A DNA stretch of 64,000 nucleotides from assembly GCF_030463565.1 (NCBI RefSeq), contig NC_134676.1, positions 29,699,228-29,763,227 on the forward strand, written 5' to 3'. The DNA is from Pelecanus crispus. Its lineage: Eukaryota; Chordata; Aves; Pelecaniformes; Pelecanidae. Shown in pieces: positions 36,150-47,565 of this stretch (positions are counted from its first letter, which is position 1; each line of letters opens with the position of its first letter). Both the position numbers and the translations under genes were made by a program. The notes under the pieces were generated by a model that saw only the letters and a program-made list of their open reading frames with translations, was not told the origin of the DNA and searched no databases.

Positions 36150-36335
36150 ATGGAGGCGGCGGTGAAATGGCCGCCCGGCCCCACCCCGCCTCTCGGCGCC
36201 GGCTCCCGCTGTCGGCCTGTCCCGGGCTCGCACGCCGAGGGACGCTTCTCCCTGCCGGCTCCCTGCCCCCGCCCGGCTCTCTGCTGCCGACGCACGCACG
36301 CAGGCTTCGTGCCGAGGCACTGCCTCCCGCGGTGA
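36150..36335 (+). other. Unassigned divergent ORF in the distal CpG island
   Basis: ATG with G at -3 and +4 opens a 61-codon frame (MEAAVKWPPG...) ending at 36335, divergent from the putative TNPO1 distal exon and 250 bp from its ATG. I do not recognise the protein; it is Pro/Arg/Ala-rich as expected of translated CpG-island DNA. It could be the first exon of a divergent transcript or a chance frame. Confidence 0.15.
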
Positions 36336-36340
36336 TCCCC

Positions 36341-36779
36341 TTGGGGACGGGGGCAGGGGGAACATACGCCCTCCGCAGATGCACCCTTTCTCCCCAGGCC
36401 CCACCACCTCCCTCAAAGAAGCACAAGTGCGAAAGGCCACCAACCCCTCGGGCAGCACCCACCGCCTCATAAGGAGCTCTCTTCCATCCTCAGCAGTATC
36501 TGTCCCTCTGACCCACCGGCACAAGCGGGCTCCTCGCAGGCACCCTTCCTTCTGGGGCCCACCAGGCTACCCAGGCCCGGCTCTTCTCCGCAGCCCCCCT
36601 AATGCCCCCCATGCCAGCAGCAGTGGCGAGCTGCAGGGGGTCCACAGGAGGTGGCTGACACACATGTCAAAAATCATAATGAAAAATGAGGCTAAGGGCT
36701 AGGCAGCAAAGGTAGAGCACCCTGGATTTCATCTCGAGTACACAGTGGAAGTGCATAGTTGGAGTCTTCCCACACTTCT
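36341..36779. other. CpG island shoulder, no gene seen
   Basis: GC-rich, C-rich on the plus strand, then average composition, running up to the CR1 insertion. No known feature. Confidence 0.6.
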
Positions 36780-37483
36780 CTGGGGGATGAAGAGATTGAG
36801 AGCAGCCCCGTGGAGAAGGACTTGGGGGTACTGGTGGAGGAAAAGCTGGACATGAGCCAACAATGTGCGCTTGCAGCCCAGAAAGCCAACCGTATCCTGG
36901 GCTGCATCAAAAGAAGCATGGCCAGCAGGTTGAGGGAGGTGATTCTGCCCCTCTACTCTGCTCTGGTGAGACCTCACCTGGAGTACTGCATCCAGCTCTG
37001 GGGCCCTCAGCACAGCAAAAACATGGACTTCTTGGAGCAGGCCCAGAGGAGGGCCACAAAAACGATCCAAGGGCTGGAACACCTCTCCTATGGAGAGAGG
37101 CTGAGAGAGTCGGGGTTGTCAGCCTGGAGAAGGCTCTGGGGACACTTCATTGCGGCCTTTCAATACTTAAAGGGGGCTTATAAGAAAGATGGGTACAGAC
37201 TTTTTACCAGGGTCTGTAGTAACAGAATAAGGGGCAATGGTTTTAAACTGAAAGAAAGTAGGTTTAGATTGGATATAAGGAAGAAATTTTTTGTGGTGAG
37301 GGTGGAACAGGTTGCCCAGAGAAGTTGTGCATGCCACATCACTGCAAGTGTTTAAGGTCAGGTTGGACAGAGCTTTGAGTAACTAAATCTAGTGGAAGAT
37401 ATCCCTGCCCATGGCAGGTTGGGTAGAATAGTTGACCTTTAAAGATCCCTTCCAACCCAAACCTGTGGTTCTATGATCTATGA
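36780..37483 (+). mobile_element. CR1 LINE, 5'-truncated 3' part
   Basis: Begins abruptly at CTGGGGGATGAAGAGATTGA, late in the reverse transcriptase. It carries [39 protein letters not shown] and [10 protein letters not shown], with frameshifts near 37135 and 37310. It ends in CR1 3' UTR near TTCTATGATCTATGA. Only the C-terminal segment and 3' UTR remain. Its 3' end faces that of the next copy. Confidence 0.93.
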
Positions 37484-37750
37484 CATGTGTGGCCAGCTGA
37501 CGTGGCAAGAAGACCACTGCACATTCATTCACGGCTGTGGGTACTCCAATATGTTACAGCGGCAATCTCTACTTGCGCTGCAATCCTATCTCCTTCACTG
37601 CAAGCACTAGGTACTTTTTTATTAAACAATGAAGGCTGAACAATTTCTGAAGCTTACAGAGCATTTAGAAAAGTGCAGTCTTGAGACAAACTCAGAGTTG
37701 GTAACTTTGCTTATGGTCCTGTCTCCTGCTCCTGGGGACACACGGTCTTC

Positions 37751-38110
37751 ATAGAATCATAGAATGCTTTGGGTTGGAAGGGACCTTTAGAGGTCATCTA
37801 GCCCAACCCCCCTGCAGTAAGCAGGGACAGCTTGAACTAGAGCAGGTTGCTCAGAGCCCCATCCAACCTGACCTTGAATGTTGCCAGGGATGGGGCCTCC
37901 ACTACCTCTCTGGGCAACCTGTTCCAGTGCTTCACCAGCCTCATTGTAAAAAATTTCTTCCTTATATCCAGTCTAAATCTACCCTCCTTTAGTTTAAATC
38001 CATTATTTCTTGTCCTGTCACAACAAGCCTTGCTAAAAAGATTCTCCTCATCCTTCCTGTAGGCCCCCTTTAAGTACTGAAAGGACGCAATAAGGTCTTC
38101 TCTCAGGCAC
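37751..38110 (-). mobile_element. CR1 LINE 3' fragment
   Basis: Starts with ATAGAATCATAGAATGC (the complement of the CR1 tail), then GGGTTGGAAGGGACC and the antisense of the CR1 C-terminus, ending near 38110. About 360 bp, 5' truncated. Convergent with the plus-strand copy that ends 268 bp to its left. Confidence 0.93.
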
Positions 38111-40213
38111 TCTCCTCATCCAGAGTATTCTCTCTGCCTGCCACTTAGGCATGCACATACCCCTCCCACCCCCTGCATACTACCACCTGAAATTCCTTGA
38201 CAGAGTCTTCTGTAAAGAGAGCTGCTTTCCCAGCCACTTGTCTAAGTCAGCACCATAATGTTGCTGTGTTATGTCAGGTCTAGCATTGTGCCAGGCTACT
38301 TCCACTTTTTTAAAACTTAATTTTAATATCTTTTAAAGGTAATTTTCTAATCCTTATTGTTGCAGAGGAAAACTTGAAAACACAACTGGGCTGAACACCA
38401 GAAGTTTATACCCATAACAAGTCCATCATCTATCTTTCCAACGCTTATGCCAATCTAATGATTTTCATGGGACCTGTCTGGTGATCTTGCCAGTACTAAC
38501 ACTTCAGTACTATGTCTAGATCTCCTTCTGCTGAAAGTTCTATATGTGTACAGTCAAAAGGCTGCCTCCCTCTATAAAAAGCCCTACCCACACAGTCCAA
38601 TTAAATACCTGTTATTTTTCTCAAGTATTATTTTACTGCTTAATGTTCAGAGCAGATTGTATTGTAGTTATAAACTGTATTTAGTTACACTACACTGAGT
38701 TACAGCTTAATATTTATACGTGCAACAATCACTGTATATCCACAATCTCACAATAAAACCTAACCTCTCAGCTAACATGGAAGTAGGTACATGGGGCTAT
38801 GTCTTCCAGTTCATCCTTCCCAAGTACAGAGATGTAAGTCCTAAAGCTTACCTCCAGCTTTGGGGATCTACATGCCAGCCACAGCTACCGCAGGCAAGAT
38901 GCCGTAGTGCTAGGATGCAAATGTGTTAGTTGCAGTTGCTGTGGCTGAGAAAAAGGACATAACAGCCGAATTCTTGAGTGTCATATTGAAAACATGAAAC
39001 TTGACAGTTCAGAGTAAAAGCTGCTGGTAGAAACTGTTAAAATTGTTTAATAATACTTTATTATATTGAAAGAAACAGAGCAAATATTCAGATCAAAAAG
39101 AGGTTAAACAGTACAGCAATAAAAATGCATTTGCAATATATTTGCACAGTATAAACTGTATGCTTTGTATGGTGACATGTGGGAAGCATTTACAAGGTGT
39201 ACATTTACGCAAGCAAACTGGGCCATTTACCTGTTTTACTTTTCACATTTAAAGCACAAAAACCAAGATAGAAGACGCTGCAAATATGGCAGCTACTTTG
39301 AATCCAGGAACCTACAGCTTTCATGCTTCTGTATTTCATTCACAGAAGATACCTATCTGATTTTCCTATAGCATCGGTCGAATCCTGGACTGCTTTCCTC
39401 CTGACATGATGCTCTGTGATTCTGATGTCTGCCTGGATGCCCAGTCCTCTGCTATTCTTTCTCTAGCAGTTTTCAACCTCTTGGTCAGCTGCAGTCAAAT
39501 CTGACTGACAGGTAGAGGTCTCCAAAAGATAACGTTGTGACAGACAGCAGGGAGCCAGGTAGAGGAGAGAGACTGTACTAACAAGATGTTGGAAGGGGTA
39601 GAAGGAAGGCATATTTTCTGCTTGTTGACATCCTGCCAATTTGTCAGTACCAACATACTGCCTAGTCCATCCCACACAAGTAATTTGAAACAAGACTCAT
39701 AATACTGTTTCTGGCCCTGCTGTCAGTCCAAAGATGTGGGAAGGAGCTCGTGGTAACACAGGAGATTTAGTGGGTATTGGAGGGAACTAGAAATACTCAA
39801 GTTATGGTGCATATCCTGGTTCCTACTATAGGTATTTTAAACCAGTTCATAGCACAAGAACGCTACGAAAGTGGCATAATCAACTACTCAGGTATTCCTG
39901 CTAAAAGTGACAGGGAAGCCAGTGTGGCCACATTGCACTTTTACTTCGCAGTCTCCCATTGCAGAACAGCCTTTTTGGTGGCTATCACAATTAAAATGAT
40001 TCAGGCCCAGTGTGTCCTTTCACTGGCTAGAGACCAAGGGATGGAAGAATGAAAGATGAACATTACCTTTGCCTGACTTTAACTGGATTTAAGGTAAACA
40101 CAGAGTACTGACTTCCTGACAACTTTCCTAAGATTTCTCTGTTTTAATAAAATGAAATATTATAAGTAAGCAATGCATTTTCAGGAGCAGTTAGCTAGGC
40201 TTCATTGAAATAC
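38111..40213. other. Non-coding, no recognised feature
   Basis: AT-rich sequence between CR1 copies. Open frames are under 95 codons and lack recognisable domains. Confidence 0.6.
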
Positions 40214-40855
40214 TTGCGCTCGCAGCCCAGAAAGGCAACCGAATCCTGGGCTGCATCAAAAGAAGCGTGGCCAGCAGGTTGAGGGAGGTGATTCTACCCC
40301 TCTACTCTGCTCTGGTGAGACCCCACCTGGAGTACTGCATCCGGCTCTGGAGCCCTGAGCACAAGAAGGACATGGACCTGTTGGAGCGGGTCCAGAAGAG
40401 GGCCACCAAAATGATCCAAGGGCTGGAGCCCCTCTCCTACAAGGACAGGCTGAGAGAGTTGGGGTTGTTCAGCCTGGAGAAGAGAAGGCTGCGGGGAGAC
40501 CTTATCGTGGCCTTTCAGTACTTAAAGGGGGCCTACAGGAAAGATGGGGAGAATCTTTTTAGCAAGGCTTGTTGTGACAGGACAAGAAATAATGGATTTA
40601 AACTAAAGGAGGGTAGATTTAGACTGGATATAAGGAAGAAATTTTTTACAATGAGGGTGGTCAAGCACTGGAACAGGTTGCCCAGAGAGGTAGTGGAGGC
40701 CCCATCCCTGGCAGCATTCAAGGTCAGGTTGGATGGGGCTCTGAGCAACCTGCTCTAGTTCAAGCTGTCCCTGCTCACTGCAGGGGGGTTGGGCTAGATG
40801 AATTCTAAAGGTCCCTTCCAACCCAAAGCATTCTATGATTCTATGATTCTATGAA
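40214..40855 (+). mobile_element. CR1 LINE 3' fragment
   Basis: Starts at TGCGCTCGCAGCCCAG and encodes an almost undamaged CR1 C-terminus: [65 protein letters not shown], then DGALSNLL and a stop. A 3' UTR and three ATTCTATG-type tail units follow. The open frame (40267-40758) makes this one of the better preserved copies, but catalytic motifs A to C are missing. Confidence 0.95.
40267..40758 (+). pseudogene. CR1 ORF2 C-terminal remnant
   Basis: 163 codons of uninterrupted CR1 ORF2 C-terminal domain. The Met is internal to the ancestral protein, and the reverse transcriptase core is absent through 5' truncation, so no enzyme can be made. Confidence 0.85.
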
Positions 40856-42166
40856 ATACACCTTCAGACTTGATATACCAGGCTGCTGTACCTAAACAAG
40901 GCCAGTAAAACTGTATGTTATATTTCCTTTTTGCTCTAACAATAGGCAGCAGCACAATATGTTCAAATAGCTTCTGCTTTCCATGCACACTCAACAATAA
41001 TAGAAGGGGTCCATCACAGCCATCTTCCGTACAAAGGAAAGTTCTTCCCTGGTGGTCTATTTCAGGTGGTGCTGATGTTCTATCAAGAATGCATGAAGTA
41101 AATGGGTTACTGAAAAACTGAACTTTGTCTGCATGTTCATTCAGAATATACAGGCACTGCAGTCTATTGTGATGGTGAGTCACTTGGGTACCAAACACAG
41201 CCTATCCATGACAGCACATAGCAAACCTTGAGCTAATTTACCTGTTTTCTCAGCAGAATAGGTTTACCTGAGAAAAACAAAGTTATATGCTAGACAATTC
41301 CTAAGTTTATTTGGAACCAGCTTAATGATCTCTACATTGCACTAGATGGTGCATCATACCGACATACATTTAATTTTTCTTTTGATCAGAGGCTGCAATT
41401 CTTTCTGTGTGACTGCAGATCTCTTTTTTTAGGAGGTGATTTAGTTATTTTCACTACTGTTTGTTATCCTAATCAATTGCCTTTTAAGCATCTGATTTTC
41501 CTTGGCAGGATCAAGTAGTGGAGATAAGTCATCTGGATGCAAGAACAGTTTTCTTAGTCATAAGGAATGCTATGCAGTTCCCATGCAAATTTGTTCTCTA
41601 GCTTAACAAAGAATTGCTTAACTGAATTTTTGGTTTGTTGAACAGAGAAATAGGAAACAACTTGGGGCATTTTATGTATAGTGATAATGTGCCCTGTGAT
41701 TGCTCCAAATTTTTGTCTTCTATTTGTAAGTGTAAAGTTATGATTGAATAGAACCTTGAAATTAATGTGAAGGTGTTGTGATATTTGCCTGAGATTGCAA
41801 ATTTCAAAACAACAGATGGAAGAGATGTTACTGTCCAATTTATATGAGTGAGCTGTCAACTTAGATGGTCATGGACCATATTTAAATGTTAATAGTACTG
41901 TTTTATTGACCATCAAATTCAGGGGAAAACCAAAATTGTGATTCTCCATCATCTAGTAGCTGGGATGTTTATTCGTGCTTAATGTTGGTGGATCTGTCAC
42001 AGTACTAGCAGTTATTGTGTTCCCTAGACAAGAAATAACTGAGATGAAACCTAGCAAAAAATGAGAAATCTGACCGAAAACTGCTGTTCTAAAAAGGAAG
42101 AGCAAGGTGCAGATATAAGTATTTGCATTAATACACTGTTTTTAGGGCAATAAGAAGAGTAAGGCA

Positions 42167-42219
42167 GATGGACGGAAGGATGGATGAATGGATGGACAGA
42201 CAAAAGGAAGGAAGGAAGA
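42167..42219 (+). repeat. (GGAT/GGAA)n degenerate microsatellite
   Basis: Tandem GATGGACGGAAGGATGGATG-type units grading into GGAAGGAAGGAAG. Confidence 0.9.
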
Positions 42220-42427
42220 TTTGAGTAGTTAATGAAATATGTATTTGTGTACAGTTAACTACTTGAGTAAGATACAGCAGGATTTGTTCAACAATATCCA
42301 GTTTACATTTTTTGGAAGCATTATATGTGAGAACAAAGTAAGATGAATAACTTGGCAAAGACCTGGTCACTAACTATGAGAAATACATGGTTAACTGGGG
42401 GTGCTACTCAGACAGAAATATCACATA

Positions 42428-42445
42428 TTAATTAATTAATTAATT
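42428..42445. repeat. (TTAA)n microsatellite
   Basis: More than four uninterrupted TTAA units. Confidence 0.9.
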
Positions 42446-45400
42446 CCATAGACAAGATCAATTAATTTCACAGACAAAATTTTCCAATACCTTCAGTATC
42501 TGCAAAATTATTGGCTTAACTAGTTCCTGGTCTACAAGAATATGAAAATATCACTGCTATTTTGCCTATCCAAGGAGTATTTCTTTTTAGTAATGTTCAT
42601 GAATTATGTCTATTAAGCTGGGGACTGAAAGAGCTCACTGTTAACAGAAATGACATATGAACTTTTTATATTTGGGTCACTGCTTGTGAGAATTTGACCC
42701 ATGGTTTTCTAAGCTAAAAATATTTTTTCAACTACTTACAGGCAAGATGGTGTCTAGTGTTAGCTGTTGAGATCTATCTCAAGTTAGTTTCTATTTTGTA
42801 TCACTACAAAGGAATAAGCTGCCTTCCTAAAGGTTTTGATTCACAATTGAAGATAAATTTAGCAGTAGCAACTAAAGCTGTTATTGCCTGAAGCAATCTA
42901 CACCAGCCATTTCTCTGAGATTAATCATACGATGCCAAGTACATTTGAAGTGGAATTTAAAATATAAATGCTCTGTAGTAAAGGTAAAAGTGTATTGATT
43001 ATAATGTGTTTAAACTAAACCAAACAAAATATGTGCTTTAAGGATATAGTTTCACTGGCCAAGGTGAAGATCAGAAAGGTTAAAAGTTAGTATGTTAAGT
43101 AAACCAATAGGGAAAATGTGTGAAGCAGGCCATCAACAAATAAACCAAGGCTGGTGGCAGTTGCAGACACAATAAACAAATTCATTACCTGCCCAGATAC
43201 CATTTTTAGCAGAAAATCCTTCATGAACATTTTCTGTCATCTTAATGTTGTTCTTGGTTGGCCAACCAAGCTTTTTCGGTAGAACACTGGATTCTGTTTG
43301 ATTCCTGTTTCATAAGGCTGCTGGTTGTCCATCTGGAAACAGTACGAATTCATAGACAGAAGAAATCTTTGGAGTTCACCTGAAGTAGCTGAATGAGCTG
43401 CACTGAGAATGTTATCTGTTGCCACTAGCACTGTGTTTTACAGAAGTTTTCAACTCCTTTCCTGTGAGTGGAAAAGTGGCAGTAGTAGAACCAGCAGAAA
43501 AGAAGTGTGTGCCTACCAGGCAAAGGTTTGTTATGTGGGGATGACAAAATTTACAAAGAGTGGGATAGAGACACAGGCATAGACTGCTTACTTCTGTCTT
43601 TACAGTGAGTGAAGGCAACAGCAGCAAAGGAGCGCTGAAAGCCCCTCTTCTTTTCAGGAGCAGTGCTAATGACAGCATTAACCAACTGCGAAGATCTGTA
43701 TGTGGGTTATCTACCAGATAGCGGTGCTGGAGGAGATCGAAAGAAAAGAAATACTATGAGAGGTTAAAGACTGGCTAACCTGAGAAAGATGAAAAAAACT
43801 TTGTGTAGAAGAACTAAAGAAAGAGAAGGGTTATAAAAGAGAGAAAAAGATAGTGAGGATGTCAGGTAGGTATCCAAGATATGTAAGCAGTGGAGCTGGA
43901 AATAAAAAGGACTCAGAGAAAGGGAAGAGAAGGAGGATTGCAGGCTTTCTCCTCCTCCTTTTAATTTACCTAGTTCTTTCTTAGAATAAAGTGTTGTATA
44001 AGTTACTTTGGTGCTCCTTGATTTAAGTTTTTATAAATTGCTATATCCTAAAGCACCACCTGCCAAATGGTGAGGTGTGGAGTGTACCTGGTGAAGCTGT
44101 TTTGGCCCTGAAGAAGCCTGGGTGTTGTTGCATGGTTCTCCTGGGACAAGTGTGCTGGGGAGCCAGGGCAGACCTGGCTGCGATGCTGATGCAGGGTCCT
44201 GCCTGCCTGGTGAGCTTGGCTGGGTGAGAGTCCTGCCAGCACTGGCAGTATAGCTGGCAGGGCAAAGGAGAGGTGGTGCCAGGTATGGGAGGCTGAACAA
44301 GCACCCTGTGCAATACAGCTAATTTTTCAAAGACTGTCTTTGGCTAAGAAGACTTTGGGAAAGGCTGGCCTAGAATTGCAGAGGTTATTATCGGTTTGTA
44401 TGATAGCTGAAAGTCACACATGCAAACAATGCATTGTCTGTGGGGTCTGGAGTGATTACTAAATCCTTTAAAGAGGGATCAGGAGTAGTTTCAAGGGTCT
44501 GGATAAAGAGGAGACCAAGGACACACCTGTATGTGCCCCAAAATGTTCTGATAAAAATACATATTTCAGTATTTTGCCCAAATAATATAATGATTTTATT
44601 TCTTTCTTACAACTCTACTCAAAGAGGTGGCAATGAGTCCTCAGCTAGTGAATGAAAATCTACCAAATTCCATCTGTAATCAGGTTGGTTAGATTTGTGC
44701 TAGCTTTGACACAGCTGTGATTTCTGTGTTCCCTCCTATTCTATGCTTAAGAAGAAATACAATTACTGATCCATTAGGATACATGATCCCAAAGTGCTCA
44801 GCCATGATGACATAAAAATAGAAAAATTGATTGCTGGCATTCCAACCAGTCATATTTGTAAATAACTTTATACTAAAAGCCAAAATGATGACATGACAAA
44901 TGTAAATTGCATGAAGTATAAGAACTATATTATGAAACATCTCAGTATTACAAACAAGGTTAAGTTGCTTTTCTGTTCTTAATTTTTTTGTTATGCTTAC
45001 AGATATAAACAAAAAATTGTACGTGTTTCATGATTACAGCTTAAAATATATTACAATATCCAAGTCATGTCCATGTGTAGATAGCCTGGAAAGTTGTATA
45101 GTAAATAGAAAATTATGACATTGTCCCTAGCTAACTCTGGCTTCATCAAAAGCATTGGCAACATTCCCACATTTTGTGTGGTGCTAGGATTTCACTCATT
45201 GCCCAATGGAGACCAAGAGGCCAAAGAGCTGAATTTCTCAAGGGCACAACTTTTTTAAGTATGGGAATATCCACTTAGATATAATCATGAGGTCAAATAT
45301 TTCGTAAAATTCTTATGTTTAACTTAGAAAAATTATTCCAAAGGAACTCTGGGTGATTATGGTACTGCTGTGACAACCACATTTGAAAAATCTAATAGCA

Positions 45401-45564
45401 TCTTGTGAGCAAGGCACCATCACTGTAATTTAAAAAGCATCACTCTTTTTTCTCCCCAATAAAAATGGCTGTTGAAACAATGAATTCAAAGCTGATTAAA
45501 AAAAAAAAAAAGATAGAATGATGAACATGTTAGGAATGAGAGAAAAAATTACTCTCTCTCCCTA

Positions 45565-45582
45565 CCCCCCCCCCCCCCCCCC
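45565..45582 (+). repeat. Poly-C run (18 nt)
   Basis: Uninterrupted C run directly preceded by a CT-rich tract; poly-G on the opposite strand. Confidence 0.95.
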
Positions 45583-47447
45583 AAAAGAAAGAATGAGTAA
45601 TTTGACTTGTGTTTACTTAGATATTGTAAATTTATCAAAGGACAAACATCCCTGGAAAGTGTTCCAGTACAAGCTGTAAACATTCTTGCTAAGGAAACAT
45701 GTTTAGAAAGACATTAACTGACCTTTCCTGAGCAAAATATCCCCTATAAAGTATCAGAGATGAGCCTGAAAAAACCTCACAGTTCTAAACAGTCATTAAC
45801 TGAGCTAAGTTAATTTACAGTATTTGTGGCATTAAGTTTGGTTGAATGGCAGCAGAGCTCTTGCTTTGACATGTATTTCTTCATGATCCCCAGAGGCATT
45901 CTGACTGCTGGCCAGAATCATCCTGGAGATCACGGAAGGCATTTATTGCACAACCTTTCTTACAGTCACTGTTGCAGTTCGAAAGCAATAATAATTTCAC
46001 TGTTTGTGGCCAAATTGTGTCTGATCTTACTGCAGATATAAAAGGAGGGGTGGAGACTACACAATGTCCTTTTATTCCTTTTGCATATCTTTAGGCATGG
46101 AATATTGTTAGTTCTCACCTCCATCTCAAAGCTGGAGGAGTGGGGAGGACGTGGTAGCTGTGTGGTCCTCTCCCTTATGCCTCTGCAAGCCTGGGCATTG
46201 GAAAGGATACTTCCAGGAAAGCACATAGAGGCTTTCATAGAGGTACTTCATACTGCACCAGGCACACTTCCCTTGGAGATGTGGGAGCTAAGAAAAGGAA
46301 TGTGCCCTGTAAGGGATGAAAGTCAGCTGTTTATATCTTTCAATCTTAGCAGCACTGTGGTATTAGATAATGTTTTCATTTACAAAGAGAAAGCCTATAC
46401 GCCTAATCTATTTTTGTACAGCCTGTGGCTCTCTTTCTTTGGCCTACAATAAAAGGCTCCCATGATCTTCATCTGGTGCTATTTTCTAGTGTTGGTTGTT
46501 GAAAGCAAAACCAAACAGCCACAGTGGGCAAAATTTTATAATTCTGGATTTTTTTTTTCCTGTTAAAAGAATTAATATAAGCATGAAAAACTTTGACACC
46601 AAAATTTCTAGTTTGAATTCTTTCAAGGCTGTGAAACTCTCTTTGCTCCAAGTTCTTAACAGGTAGTCTCCAGTCCCAAGAGGTTCTACATGGAGAAATT
46701 CTTTAAGTGCTGCATGCTCTGTCATATTCAGATTGTGTATTTAGTCTATATTTAGCTCCTTTTGTCATAAAGGGACATCAGATTGCTTTGGAGCTTGTGA
46801 TAATTTTGCAGACCTTAGCCTCTGTATCAATTTCCCGGCATTATTGCAAACTCTTTCCCACAGCCTTTTGAACTGATGGACTTCTGCCAACCCTCAAATT
46901 TTCTTGCAGCCTTTTTTTGCACAGTTTAACATTAAATTTTTAAATGTCACATTTTGGGTTTTGCTGGTTTATATTGCTCCCCATATGTCTATGACCAATT
47001 ATCATGACCACATGGATCATCAATGGTTTCAGTTTGGAAATCATTTCCCTAGACAGCAGCTGGAAGCAGAGCTCAACAGCCAACACACCTATTCCATAAG
47101 AAATGTTGTGTACTGGTGAACCTATTTCAGAGTTTCCCAAATTTGCACAGGGAGGTTAACATCCTTTCTGCCTGTCATCTTTAAATAAGGTTTGTATTCA
47201 TCAAATATCTTCACTTCCCTAGCCATTAAAAAAGAAATAATTACTGAAGTCTCTGCCCACAAAAGGTTTGTATCACTGCCCGGTTGGAGAAGTGTTTCTT
47301 TTTGTTTCTATAAAAGCTATGTTAATGACTTCTTTATAGATATAATTCTTGAAGACTGATTTACTGTGTTTGTGACTGTGCTATAACCATTCTGAAAAAT
47401 AAAAAAAATAAATACAAATTAGAAAAAAAAACTGTTACGAACCACAA

Positions 47448-47565
47448 AATGTGGCCTCACCAGTGCTGAGGAGAGGAGAAGGATCACGTCCCTCAACCTG
47501 CTGGTAATACTCCTCCTAATTCAGCCCACGATATCATTAGCCTTCTTTGCAGCAAGGGCTCTACA
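47448..47565 (-). mobile_element. Ancient CR1 fragment
   Basis: GTGGCCTCACCAGTGCTGAG, CCTCAACCTGCTGG and TCAGCCCACGATATCATTAG follow the antisense of the CR1 segment encoding SALVRPH...REVILP...GCIKR in the same order, but with much more divergence than the other copies. About 120 bp of an old insertion. Confidence 0.75.

Larger units (their letters stand above)
35480..36340. promoter_or_regulatory. Distal CpG island, probable alternative TNPO1 promoter
   Basis: A second sharp CpG- and GC-rich block, with GC-rich but CpG-poorer sequence trailing to about 36640. It contains a CCAAT box in minus orientation, G-rich Sp1-type clusters, a perfect RFX X-box and, on the minus strand, a Met-Val-Trp start with a splice donor. 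The layout suits a TATA-less, possibly bidirectional promoter. The long open frames over it on both strands reflect high GC. Confidence 0.8.
40856..47447. other. Non-coding, mostly AT-rich
   Basis: No recognised gene. Contents: GATG/GGAA-rich simple repeat (42167-42219), (TTAA)n (42428-42445), a locally GC-rich block at about 44040-44330, and an 18-nt C run (45565-45582). A 123-codon plus-strand frame at 46081-46452 has no family signature and is followed by AATAAA near 46449; this is probably coincidental. Confidence 0.55.

Noticed and set aside
35463-36702. Long open frames over the distal CpG island (up to 326 codons)
   Set aside because: The same composition effect; no domain, and overlapping frames on both strands. 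Only the short Met-Val-Trp start with donor was kept as a candidate.
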